Source of the DNA: CAIQPV01 sp964480365
GTDB taxonomy: Bacteria > Pseudomonadota > Gammaproteobacteria > Burkholderiales > Gallionellaceae
Length of the DNA: 64,000 nt
Direction of reading: 5' to 3'
NCBI GenBank assembly: GCA_964480365.1
Contig: CAYZPM010000017.1
Coordinates: forward strand, 13,382-77,381
Below the pieces are notes generated by a model. It ran no database searches and was not told the origin of the DNA. It saw only the letters and a program-made list of their open reading frames with translations. A program made the translations under genes and the position numbers. Shown piece by piece: positions 35,108 through 43,129 of the stretch; position 1 is the first letter of the stretch; the number at the start of each line of letters is the position of its first letter.

Positions 35108-35716
35108 ATGCTGAAACCGGACATCATTTACCAATTTATTGCCAAACGAGAGGTTGCCACGGTGGCCGATCTGGCTGAGCTCGGCCTGTCTCGTCCGGCT
35201 CTTTATCGCGCACTTGCAACGTTGATCGATGGCGGGCATCTGGTGCGTGTGCGCCGTGGCGTCTATAAGGTCGCTGAAAACATGGACGCGGGTGATACTT
35301 GGGTGCAGGTCATGCAGCGTTATCCGCAGGGGGTGCTGTGTTTGCTCTCGGCTTTGGCGTTTCATGAGCTCACCACGCAATCACCGCCAGTGGTGTGGCT
35401 GGCGCTGCCGAAAAGCGCCTGGCGCAAGCCGGAGAAATATCCGCCGTTGCGTATTGTGCATTTTTCCGGGGAAGCATTTACTACAGGTGTCGAGACGCAC
35501 CATCGGCAGGGTGGAATGGTGCGCGTGTATTCGGTGGCGAAAACCGTGGCCGATGGCTTCAAGTTTCGCAACCGCATCGGTCTGGATGTGGCGATTGAGG
35601 CGCTACGCGAGGGCTGGCAGCAGCGGCGCTTCACGCTGGAAGAGTTGGATGCCATGGCGCGCATCTGTCGCGTGCAGGCGGTGATACGCCCCTATGTGGA
35701 GGCGCTGGTGGCATGA
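35108..35716 (+). CDS. abiEi: AbiEi-type antitoxin (type IV toxin-antitoxin)
   Basis: 202 residues. An N-terminal winged helix (FIAKREVATVADLAELGLSR, then PALYRALATLIDGGHLVRVRRGVY) is followed by the AbiEi C-terminal domain with VWLALPKSAWRKP and the KTVADGFKFRNRIGLDVAIEAL motif. It represses the operon and blocks the AbiEii nucleotidyltransferase. The stop overlaps the abiEii start (ATGA). Confidence 0.9.
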   Translation: MLKPDIIYQFIAKREVATVADLAELGLSRPALYRALATLIDGGHLVRVRRGVYKVAENMDAGDTWVQVMQRYPQGVLCLLSALAFHELTTQSPPVVWLALPKSAWRKPEKYPPLRIVHFSGEAFTTGVETHHRQGGMVRVYSVAKTVADGFKFRNRIGLDVAIEALREGWQQRRFTLEELDAMARICRVQAVIRPYVEALVA

Positions 35717-36189
35717 AAGAAAAGACCCACATTGCAACCTCGATCCGGCAGAGGTTGCTTAACCTCGCCCGCGAACGCGGTGATGATTTCCAGCAATTAC
35801 TGGTGAGCTATGCACTGGAGCGACTGCTTTACCGGTTAGCGCAATCGCGCCATCGTGATCGTTTTGTACTCAAGGGCGCGCTGCTATTTCGCTTATGGTT
35901 TGATCTCACGCAGCGCCCGACGCGTGATGCCGATTTCCTGGGATTCGGTAACGCCGAACCGGAAGAATTCGCTGCGATTTTTCGCGAGCTTGCAGGCATG
36001 AAGATGGCCGAGGACGATGGACTGGTGCTCGACGCTGATGCAGTGCGCGTGGTGGACATCCGTAAGGCTGCTGGTTATCCCGGTGTGCGGGTGAGCATGA
36101 CTGCCACGCTCGACAAGGCCCGCATTCCTATTCAGTGCGACATCGGCTTCGGCGATGCCGTGACTCCAGCGCCGTTGCAGCACACCTAA
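35713..36189 (+). pseudogene. abiEii: Truncated AbiEii-type nucleotidyltransferase toxin
   Basis: 158 residues where about 290 is usual. The catalytic N-terminal part is intact: FVLKGALLFRLWFD and the metal motif RPTRDADFLG, then CDIGFGDAVTPAP, after which the frame runs into unrelated codons and stops. The C-terminal half, including the KFEA...RxKDxYD region, is missing. With the antitoxin intact the module is probably inactive. Confidence 0.8.
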
Positions 36190-36299
36190 GCGCATGATGA
36201 GGTCTGATCGTGTCATGTTGAAATTATTTTTATGGTCAAGGCAAAATCATATAGTGGTTACGTCTATCCGTCAGTATCTGGACGGAAACAACATTTTTG

Positions 36300-36782
36300 C
36301 TACCACTTATTCGAAGCCGCTTGCTGTGTTGCATATTGCTGAAGTTTGTCACTCAACCCCTTTGCGATATCGGTAGCTTTATTCAAGTCATGCTGGTCGT
36401 AAACACCATGCGATGTTCCACCTGACCGTTGCAGTTGGCGAAAATAAAAGTTCGTAAACGACATTCTAATTTTGCCGTCTTTAGTGTCAATTCGGAGCGA
36501 AAAATCGTCTTCCTCCAGCGAACCTGTTACTCCACCGCTGCCGACGATGCGACCGGACTCTTTGTCGTCATCACTGGTTGCTAATATTCGGACTTCTCCG
36601 AGCCATGATTTTGCTGCCGAATAAAGCTGGCTTTGTGTTTTTCCAGGCACCTCCAAAATGAATTCAATCGGACGATTCGGGTTATCAATCTTTTTGAAAT
36701 CAGCAAAATCTGGGAATAAACCAGCGAAAGCCGACGAAGAAACCACACTCACCAACACGGCAACAAACAAAACTTTTTTCAT
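36300..36782 (-). CDS. Exported protein with a DUF4468-like domain
   Basis: 160 residues with a signal peptide (KKVLFVAVLVSVVSSSAFA). The mature part IEFILEVPGKTQSQLYSAAK and WLGEVRI...GRIVGSGGVTGSL fits the DUF4468 TBP-like fold (recalled). It is periplasmic or surface-associated. Function unknown. It stands alone between the AbiE pair and a toxin-antitoxin pair. Confidence 0.7.
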   Translation of the reverse strand: MKKVLFVAVLVSVVSSSAFAGLFPDFADFKKIDNPNRPIEFILEVPGKTQSQLYSAAKSWLGEVRILATSDDDKESGRIVGSGGVTGSLEEDDFSLRIDTKDGKIRMSFTNFYFRQLQRSGGTSHGVYDQHDLNKATDIAKGLSDKLQQYATQQAASNKW

Positions 36783-36832
36783 AGCATCACTCCATTAATC
36801 AAAAGATAAACCTGTTGTAGCCGTGAATTTTT

Positions 36833-37111
36833 TCAGTCAGACCAAGCCTGCGATGTATGCAGCACGCGCACAATCACGATGTGCTTTGCCTTGATGCGAT
36901 AGACCACAACAAAAGGGGTGCGGCTAATCACCAGCTCACGGGTTCCTTGCCTGCGGCCTGCCCGCCCGATTTCTGGATTGTCGAGTAATTGGTCTATTTG
37001 TTTCTCGATGCGCTCGTCATGCTCGATGGCTGCGCGAAGATTTTCTTCGGCGATGTGGTCTATCAAGTCATGACGGTTTTGGATCGCCTTCGGTAGCCAA
37101 ACAAAAATCAT
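36833..37111 (-). CDS. RelE/ParE-family toxin
   Basis: 92 residues. KAIQNRHDLIDHIAEENLRA, LLDNPEIGRAGRRQGTRELV, then PFVVVYRIKAKHIVIVRVLHTSQAW is the full RelE/ParE fold with the conserved basic and aromatic C-terminal residues. It overlaps the upstream antitoxin gene by 4 bp. Confidence 0.92.
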   Translation of the reverse strand: MIFVWLPKAIQNRHDLIDHIAEENLRAAIEHDERIEKQIDQLLDNPEIGRAGRRQGTRELVISRTPFVVVYRIKAKHIVIVRVLHTSQAWSD

Positions 37112-37581
37112 TTGCCTGCTGCCTTAATGCGCTGTTCGAGTTCGAGGCGCTTGGCTGCGAATTCTTTTTTGACCACCGCGTGCGGCACCATCACCGTGTT
37201 GGGATCGTCGGCTTCTTTGATCCCCTCCTCCACTTGCTGGCGGAACCAGGTGTCGTAGGCGGCGGCTTCGTGGGCATGTTTTAAGCGTGCGGTGGCATCT
37301 GGCCGGGTGCTGCGCGCCTTGAGAGCTGCCGGATCGTAGTTGGCCGCGTTCACACGGTACTCGGCAATGCCGAGCGCCTTGAGGTAGCTCACCAGCGTCT
37401 CGAACTTCTTGAAATTTCTGACGGCTCCCCGGCGTGCGGCCAAGGCGCGTTCGGTCATGCCGTATTTGATGACCACTTCCCAGCCACCCGGCATCCCGAC
37501 TATATCGGCCCCGCGAACGGCTCCGGCCTCGACCAGGTGCGCGAGGGTGGCATGGTCGATGGTGTCAGCGGTAATTGCCAT
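37108..37581 (-). CDS. Antitoxin of the RelE/ParE pair
   Basis: About 157 residues from MAITADTIDHATLAHL, which follows AGGAG; the frame is open to 37614 but has no ribosome site there. The N-terminal about 100 residues are unusual for an antitoxin (GMPGGWEVVIKYGMTERAL, RNFKKFETLVSYLKALG). The C-terminal segment (DDPNTVMVPHAVVKKEFAAK) is the type that wraps the toxin, as in PaaA2-like proteins. Confidence 0.75.
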   Translation of the reverse strand: MAITADTIDHATLAHLVEAGAVRGADIVGMPGGWEVVIKYGMTERALAARRGAVRNFKKFETLVSYLKALGIAEYRVNAANYDPAALKARSTRPDATARLKHAHEAAAYDTWFRQQVEEGIKEADDPNTVMVPHAVVKKEFAAKRLELEQRIKAAGK

Positions 37582-37825
37582 GTTAATGCTCCTGTGCGCG
37601 GAATTAATAAGCAACAGGTTAGCCGATTAGTAATAAAGTGGCAAGCGGTAGTTAGTCGTGATGCGGGGCTATTTTGCATAAAAGCCGTTGCGCGAATATT
37701 CGCGCTGTGGTTTTCCGGTCACCGGCGCTTGCGCGTCGGGCGCGGCGGGCGTATCTTGTCCGTGTGGTGCTCGCCCCCGGCAATTGTAGACGGGCTGCAT
37801 GAGGCCACACCTTGACGGCAGGGGA

Positions 37826-38269
37826 CTATTCATTTAAAGCAGTCCTTAGCAAGGCTTCTGCCCGTTCATCAAACCCGACGTACCAGATACATGCCACAAG
37901 CCGGTCACGGTGTTGCTGGAACTGCCATGCGGCATCGTCGAGGGCAATCCATGGCTCATCGGTGCGGTTGGCGTGGTTGAGCCAGTCCAGAATCTCGCCT
38001 TCGCGCCGGGCGGGCAGATAGGTGGCGATGCGTTCCGTCAGCGGGGTCGTGCCGATGATGCGGGCGGCTATGTCGGGAGAAAACCGGGCGCGGAGCTGGT
38101 CAAGCGTGAACCGGTAGCGCCACATGGAAGAAATTATGATTTCTACCATGGGAAATTCTCGCATTACGGCCTCAAAGCGCGGCAGGTGGCAAAATATATC
38201 TTCGGCAGGGGTCGGCTCGCCGTCATGTTCCGGGTGCAGCACGCCGTCGAAGTCCAGGAACAAGATCAT
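37826..38269 (-). CDS. Small HAD phosphatase 4 of the cassette
   Basis: 147 residues. HAD motif I DFDGVLHP (residues 6-13), motif II in VEIIISSMWRY and motif IV EPWIALDD are present. The layout matches small HAD proteins recalled as PF18143, seen beside RNA-repair enzymes. Its start overlaps the end of the previous gene by 4 bp. It is the last gene of the cassette that begins at 45127. The substrate is unknown; a nucleotide or nucleic-acid end phosphate is a guess from the family. Confidence 0.85.
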   Translation of the reverse strand: MILFLDFDGVLHPEHDGEPTPAEDIFCHLPRFEAVMREFPMVEIIISSMWRYRFTLDQLRARFSPDIAARIIGTTPLTERIATYLPARREGEILDWLNHANRTDEPWIALDDAAWQFQQHRDRLVACIWYVGFDERAEALLRTALNE

Positions 38270-38709
38270 TTGGCATTCCCTCCTTGCGTTAGCTTATCTA
38301 TGATTTTCTGTACGTCCGCGTCCGTGAGGCCGCAATCTCCATCTGTCAGGTGTAGGTTGGGATGTCCACCAGCGAATAGTTCTGCCATGTCGTCGATGGC
38401 AAGCCATGCGCCGGTGTGGGCGTTGGTGGTTAACCAGCGTTTGATTTCAAGGTCGCGCCGCCCGTAGTGGCCTTCGTCTTCAAGGCTCGGCGTGTTGCCG
38501 ATAAAACGGTGTGCCAGGTCTTCGCCGCCGCCAGCGGTCACGAAGTCCAGCATGTTGTCGAAGTCGTAGCTGTCGCGCCATGTGGTCGAAAAAATCACTT
38601 GTGCGTCCGGGCAGGCGCGCAGGATTTGCCATAGCAGCGGTGTACGGCAAAATTCTTCGATGCGGTCATTCGGGTGCAGTACGCCGTCGAAATCCAAAAA
38701 GATAATCAT
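38266..38709 (-). CDS. Small HAD phosphatase 3 of the cassette
   Basis: 147 residues. Motif I FLDFDGVLHPND, motif II VIFSTTWRDSYD, motif IV AWLAIDDMAELF. A paralogue of the three neighbouring HAD genes; the middle part (GGGEDLAHRFIGNTP) is closest to HAD 1 (GGGEDLAHRIIGSTP). It overlaps both neighbours by 4 bp (ATGA). Confidence 0.87.
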   Translation of the reverse strand: MIIFLDFDGVLHPNDRIEEFCRTPLLWQILRACPDAQVIFSTTWRDSYDFDNMLDFVTAGGGEDLAHRFIGNTPSLEDEGHYGRRDLEIKRWLTTNAHTGAWLAIDDMAELFAGGHPNLHLTDGDCGLTDADVQKIIDKLTQGGNAK

Positions 38710-39266
38710 CGTTTTGTCCTCAGTTCCTTGCGCAGTAAGTCTTCTTCAGCATCGCGAAGCCACTGGCAAAAGGCGATAGATGCCGTTTCGGTCAAACCAT
38801 CGTCCCCGATGATGAAAAGATTGTCCGGCGGGTTTTCGGTATCGTCCCAAAATAGTTGCGCCTGATCATCTATGGCAACCCATGGCTGGTCGGCAAGGGC
38901 GTTGCCATGCAGGTATGCCAGCACTTCGTTCAGACGCGAGCCTACGCCGCCATACTTGTCGCAGTGTGGTGTCTGGCCTATTACGCGGCAGGCAAGTTCT
39001 GCTGGCAAATAGCGCAGAAGCGAGCCGGGAAGGAAGTGCTCGCGCCAAGTGCTTGAGATCACGACCTGCACGTCCGGGTACGGAGCAAGGCTTGCCGCGA
39101 GCCGGTCGCAATGCTCAAACAGGTTTGCGCCTTTGACGTAATGGCCGGTGGCCGTTAAATAACGGCGCTCATGCTCTTTAAGAAAGCGCACGGATGATTG
39201 CTTAACGCGGTGCAAAGTCACGTTTTCGTGATGCAGTACGCCGTCGAAGTCTAGGAAGAGGATCAT
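38706..39266 (-). CDS. Small HAD phosphatase 2 of the cassette
   Basis: 186 residues from MILFLDFDGVLHHEN. The frame is open to 39440 but the family start is here and overlaps the upstream stop by 4 bp. Motif I DFDGVLHH, motif II VVISSTWREHFL, motif IV QPWVAIDDQAQLF are present. It has an extra segment after motif I (LHRVKQSSVRFLKEHERRYL) that its paralogues lack. Confidence 0.85.
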   Translation of the reverse strand: MILFLDFDGVLHHENVTLHRVKQSSVRFLKEHERRYLTATGHYVKGANLFEHCDRLAASLAPYPDVQVVISSTWREHFLPGSLLRYLPAELACRVIGQTPHCDKYGGVGSRLNEVLAYLHGNALADQPWVAIDDQAQLFWDDTENPPDNLFIIGDDGLTETASIAFCQWLRDAEEDLLRKELRTKR

Positions 39267-39733
39267 GGTTTTTCTTCTTTCAGCTTCGCAATGATTTTTT
39301 CTGCGTCCGTTTCGGTCATGGCTAATTTTCCGTCGATCAGGTACAGGTTGGGCGAGTCGGGCGGAAACCACTTCGCAATGTCGTCGATGGCAAGCCATGG
39401 GTGGTCGGTTTGTTTGTTGCCGGTTAACCATAATTCGCACTCGATGTGGCGGCGGTGGTAAGGACGGCCAGCTACATATATGAACGCACCTGGCTCCGAC
39501 AGTCTTTCCGGTGTGGAGCCTATGATCCGGTGTGCCAGGTCTTCACCTCCGCCATAGGTCACGAACTCGATCATTTCGTCTGGACGGTATATCTCACGCC
39601 ATGACGTGGACAGAACCACTTCAACGTGCGGGCAGGCACGCAGGATTTTCCATAGCAACGGCAAGCGGGAAAAGTCCGGCTCCGAACGCTGGAGCGGGTG
39701 CAGTACGCCGTCGAAATCGAGAAAGAGGATCAT
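39263..39733 (-). CDS. Small HAD phosphatase 1 of the cassette
   Basis: 156 residues from MILFLDFDGVLHPLQ; the frame is open to 39868 but the start here overlaps the upstream gene by 4 bp. Motif I DFDGVLHP, motif II VVLSTSWREIYR, motif IV HPWLAIDDIAKWF. It is close to HAD 3 in sequence, which suggests recent tandem duplication. Confidence 0.86.
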   Translation of the reverse strand: MILFLDFDGVLHPLQRSEPDFSRLPLLWKILRACPHVEVVLSTSWREIYRPDEMIEFVTYGGGEDLAHRIIGSTPERLSEPGAFIYVAGRPYHRRHIECELWLTGNKQTDHPWLAIDDIAKWFPPDSPNLYLIDGKLAMTETDAEKIIAKLKEEKP

Positions 39734-40488
39734 ATCTCGATTACCAAGCCGGGATTGAAGTCGAAGTTTTCTTGTCCACGGTACGTGACATACCCACGCG
39801 GGTTGCAGATTACGCGGGTGCCTTTGGCCTCGTAGTCCAAGTTGTCGTGCGTGTGGCCGTGTATCCACAAGTTCATTTTCCCGAACAGGTAATCTAGTTC
39901 AGACGCGAAACAGGCTGAAAGCAGATCGTCTTTGAACCTGTCCACAACCGAACGCTTGCTCGGCAAGTGGTGTGTGACCACAACCGTTTTGCCGTCGAAA
40001 GGTTCATCGAGCTTGGCTTTTAGCCATGCCAGCGATTTTTCGTGCAACACGATAGAACTTTCAGGGAAAAACCCTAATCTCCCATCATGGATCATGCGGA
40101 AGTCATTCAGGCATTGAAAGCCAGCATGGATTGCTATTTCCTTTGTGTCTTCACCGAAAAGGCAAAAATCTGTCCAAAGCGTTGCGCCTAAGATGCGCAG
40201 GTTGTCTTGCTGCAAGATAAGCTCAGAATCATCAAGAACGGTCACGCGGCATTGCATGCCTGCAATCTTGATCAGGGATAGCGTCTCTTGGCGCTGTGTG
40301 CCATAAAACTCATGATTGCCAGGCAAGTACAGTATGGGTTTGTCAGGAAACTTGTCGCGTGCCCAATACACGCCCTTGTTGCCCTTGCCAATATCTCCGG
40401 CCAGAATGATTATGTCGGCGTCGGTGGCAGGCGGTTCAAAAGTCGAAAACTCCAAGTGGAGGTCGGACAAGATGTGTAGCTTGGTCAT
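39730..40488 (-). CDS. Calcineurin-like metallophosphoesterase 2 of the cassette
   Basis: 252 residues with every metal-binding motif: ILSDLHLEF (D, H), LAGDIGKGNKG (D), YLPGNHEFYG (N, H), VVVTHHLPS (H) and WIHGHTHDN (H-x-H). This is a phosphodiesterase/phosphatase of unknown substrate. It precedes the HAD genes and lies 12 bp after the first metallophosphoesterase. Confidence 0.9.
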   Translation of the reverse strand: MTKLHILSDLHLEFSTFEPPATDADIIILAGDIGKGNKGVYWARDKFPDKPILYLPGNHEFYGTQRQETLSLIKIAGMQCRVTVLDDSELILQQDNLRILGATLWTDFCLFGEDTKEIAIHAGFQCLNDFRMIHDGRLGFFPESSIVLHEKSLAWLKAKLDEPFDGKTVVVTHHLPSKRSVVDRFKDDLLSACFASELDYLFGKMNLWIHGHTHDNLDYEAKGTRVICNPRGYVTYRGQENFDFNPGLVIEI

Positions 40489-40500
40489 GATGCAATTCCT

Positions 40501-41253
40501 TTATTTTGGAACATAGTTATAAGGTCTTGCTCGGCTGCCGGGCGCATTCCGCTGTTCGTCGAAGTCGCCGACGCAAATTATGTTGCCGTTCTGGTCGGTG
40601 ATGCCGCAAAAGCCCACGCCATAGGCGTTAAATCCCATGCTGTTGCGGTGCGGCGCGTAATCGAGCCGGTCATGCTGGTGGCCGTGGAAGGCTGTATGCA
40701 CTCGAAGGCTGCGCGCCAGCTCGTCGATGGCCGCAAAGCCGTATGGGTGGCAGCTTGGGGCTTCGTGGGTTACCAGAATGTCCGCACGCTGGCCGACAAG
40801 TTCAAAGTAATCGTCCGGAAAGATCGTGCTGCGGTGCGTGAGTGGCAACCATCCGCGCCACAAATTACCTTGGCCGCATTGTTTGGTGTAGGTCTTGGCA
40901 GATTCGAATTTAGGGGCTTCTGGCGGATACCATACCTTTCCACGGAATACGCCGCCAAGCCCCGCAATGCGCAGGCCCGCGATTTCAACTATGCGGCCAT
41001 GCAGGTTGCGGTCGGCAAGCTGGGACAGAAACAGGTTGTCGTGATCGGCCTCGCTGTCGGTGTCGTGGTTGCCGGGGATAAACCAGATTTCAGTTAGCCC
41101 AAGGATTTCTTTTAATTCCTGTTCAAGCGGTCGCTGCGCTTGCAGGTCGCCAAGGAAGATAACCGCTGCCGGGCGATGCACGAGCACAGCCTGAACGACA
41201 AAGGGAAAATTCCCGTGTACGTCGCCGCAGAAGAAGATGCGTTTAGTTTTCAT
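40501..41253 (-). CDS. Calcineurin-like metallophosphoesterase 1 of the cassette
   Basis: 250 residues from MKTKRIFFCGDVHGNF, with the start overlapping the upstream stop by 4 bp. Motifs GDVHGN, IFLGDLQ, FIPGNHDTDSE, LVTHEAPSCH and AFHGHQHDR are complete. It diverges from the neighbouring metallophosphoesterase outside the motifs, so the pair are old paralogues. Confidence 0.9.
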   Translation of the reverse strand: MKTKRIFFCGDVHGNFPFVVQAVLVHRPAAVIFLGDLQAQRPLEQELKEILGLTEIWFIPGNHDTDSEADHDNLFLSQLADRNLHGRIVEIAGLRIAGLGGVFRGKVWYPPEAPKFESAKTYTKQCGQGNLWRGWLPLTHRSTIFPDDYFELVGQRADILVTHEAPSCHPYGFAAIDELARSLRVHTAFHGHQHDRLDYAPHRNSMGFNAYGVGFCGITDQNGNIICVGDFDEQRNAPGSRARPYNYVPK

Positions 41254-41750
41254 TTTGTGGCTTCCCATGCGAGGTAGGCAATCCTGTTTGCCTTGGCGTC
41301 GTCTAGCGCATGGTGGCGGCGCAGTTTCGGGATATGGTTTGCGAATGCGTCTTCTACGCCTCGATCAAAATAGGGCGAGTCAATCAGGTCGTACAGGCTC
41401 GCTGGCTTGCCGTCCACGTTTGCAGGCCAAGTTCCGGGCAGGTAGAAAATCTCCTGTATCCACGGCCAGTCCCATGAAAGGCTATCTGTTGCCAGCCTCA
41501 CCGGCTGCCCAAAGCTCTCCAGCCAGTTACCGAGGCGCAGGGTGAGCATATCTATGGGCATGAGGGCTTCGCCGCCCGTGAGGTGCGGCAGGACGGCTTC
41601 CTGCACGAATGATGAATAACGGATCGGCATGGCGTAATCATCTTTGACTTCGGCATAGAATTCCCTCCCGTCCTCAGAGATCATGCCGATTGAGATCAGG
41701 CGCGGGTCCATGGATAGGTCGGTAAATTCGGTGTCGAAAAAAATAAGCAT
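41250..41750 (-). CDS. DEDD 3'-5' exonuclease 3 of the cassette (Rv2179c-like)
   Basis: 166 residues. IFFDTEFTD supplies the first acidic pair, LISIGMISEDGREFYAE is the family strand, and RRHHALDDAKANR gives the H-x4-D pair of DEDDh enzymes. The layout matches the Rv2179c-like exoribonucleases (recalled as PF16473). The substrate is probably RNA 3' ends, but that is inferred. Confidence 0.88.
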   Translation of the reverse strand: MLIFFDTEFTDLSMDPRLISIGMISEDGREFYAEVKDDYAMPIRYSSFVQEAVLPHLTGGEALMPIDMLTLRLGNWLESFGQPVRLATDSLSWDWPWIQEIFYLPGTWPANVDGKPASLYDLIDSPYFDRGVEDAFANHIPKLRRHHALDDAKANRIAYLAWEATK

Positions 41751-41771
41751 GATTACCTCTATTACACATTT

Positions 41772-42005
41772 CTAAAAGTTGATTAACACCGCATCGAAAA
41801 TTGCGCTTCCTTCTTTTCTAAGATGGAAATCAGCGCCGGATTTAACGGTGAAATCGCCTACCAGATGGTTGCCTTTAAACGTGCTTTCTGCCGCCTGTGT
41901 CAGCATTACTTCTGTTGGCGTATCAAATTCCATTTCCATCGGCATTAGAACAGGAACATCCTGTGGCATGGATTGCAAGGCTGCTATCAGATCTTTAACT
42001 AACAT
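41772..42005 (-). CDS. Small protein of the cassette, unknown
   Basis: 77 residues from MLVKDLIAALQSMPQDVPVL, a start that follows AGGAG. The amino-terminal MLVKDLIAAL-MPQDVPV pattern is seen in small phage and plasmid proteins of unknown function. The rest has alternating strands (HLVGDFTVKSGADFHLRK). It sits between exonucleases 2 and 3 and is probably co-transcribed. Confidence 0.65.
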   Translation of the reverse strand: MLVKDLIAALQSMPQDVPVLMPMEMEFDTPTEVMLTQAAESTFKGNHLVGDFTVKSGADFHLRKEGSAIFDAVLINF

Positions 42006-42067
42006 TTCTTTGCTCCTAGTTAACAGCAAAACAAAATCAAAGGCGGTTGGTTGGATGAGTCAAAACC

Positions 42068-42592
42068 TTAATACATTCCGGCTGGTTTCCGGGTGCTGTA
42101 TTTCCAAGCGAAAGCCAAGCAGCGCGCGTCGATCAGGGCATGGTGCTGCCGTGCGCCGTGCTCTTTCCAGTACGAAAACTTGCCCACGTTGTAGCGGTGC
42201 ATCTGGTGCATATCGTCGAAAGCAATTCCGGCAGCCGTTTGGCGCAGGTTCTTCGGCCAGCCGTGGTAGTCGAAAATCTCTTTAACAAAGCTGAAGTCCA
42301 GTACCGGAGAATCCGATTGCATGACCACTTGTTTGTCGGTTAGTCCCTCGATCCACTCCTTGAGGCGCACGGCCAGCGTTGCTACGTCCATGACATGCTC
42401 GCCGCCTTGCAATAGCGGCAACACGGTGTCGATCACGAAAATGGAGCACAGGGATTCATCCCATGTATCGCTGAGTTCCGCATAAAACTCCTGCCCGTTT
42501 GCCACACAGCCGATTGAGATCAAACCCTTCATTCGGTTTGCGTCAAGGCTGGTGAATTCGGTATCGAAAAAACACACGCAAGTTTTTTTCAT
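42068..42592 (-). CDS. DEDD 3'-5' exonuclease 2 of the cassette
   Basis: 174 residues from MKKTCVCFFDTEFTSLDAN; three bases separate it from the upstream gene. FFDTEFTSLD, GLISIGCVANGQEFYAEL and RQHHALIDARCLAFAWKY carry the DEDDh residues. The order of blocks is the same as in exonucleases 1 and 3. Confidence 0.88.
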   Translation of the reverse strand: MKKTCVCFFDTEFTSLDANRMKGLISIGCVANGQEFYAELSDTWDESLCSIFVIDTVLPLLQGGEHVMDVATLAVRLKEWIEGLTDKQVVMQSDSPVLDFSFVKEIFDYHGWPKNLRQTAAGIAFDDMHQMHRYNVGKFSYWKEHGARQHHALIDARCLAFAWKYSTRKPAGMY

Positions 42593-42594
42593 GA

Positions 42595-43119
42595 TCACAC
42601 CCCTCTCTTGATGCCCGCTTTCCATGCGAAGCGCAGGCTGCGCGCATCTTCTAAAGCATGGTGCTGGCGTGCGCCGTGGATTTTCCAGTAATCGACTAAT
42701 GCGGTTTCAAACCGGTAGGTGTGCGCTGCGGTCGGCAACGTGATAGTGCCCGGCGTGCGCCGCAGGTTCGCAGGCCATGCGCCATAGAAGGTGAACAATT
42801 GCTCTACCCACGGCCAATCAACGCCGGGGGCATCACTGCGCAAGATGATCTGTTCGCCTGGCGGACATTCGATGCTGTCCAGCCAGTCTCGCAGGCGAAA
42901 AGCCAGCACGGATTCGGTCATGAGGTATTCGCCGCCCTGCAACAGTGGCAGCACGGTATCCAACACGAACTGAGAGCACAGTCCACGGTGGTAGGTATCA
43001 CTCAACTCGGCATAGAATTCACGGCCATCGTGCGCGACAAGACCGATAGAGATCAGGAACGGGTAGCCGTGATCTTTGTCTAGGGTCGTGAATTCTGTGT
43101 CGAAAAATACTTGCATCAC
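42595..43119 (-). CDS. DEDD 3'-5' exonuclease 1 of the cassette
   Basis: 174 residues. VFFDTEFTTLD, FLISIGLVAHDGREFYAEL and RQHHALEDARSLRFAWK carry the catalytic residues. It lies 10 bp after the AAA ATPase gene. A remnant with the same C-terminal motif lies upstream of the ATPase gene (45144-45185). Confidence 0.88.
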   Translation of the reverse strand: MMQVFFDTEFTTLDKDHGYPFLISIGLVAHDGREFYAELSDTYHRGLCSQFVLDTVLPLLQGGEYLMTESVLAFRLRDWLDSIECPPGEQIILRSDAPGVDWPWVEQLFTFYGAWPANLRRTPGTITLPTAAHTYRFETALVDYWKIHGARQHHALEDARSLRFAWKAGIKRGV

Positions 43120-43129
43120 AATCTCCTTC

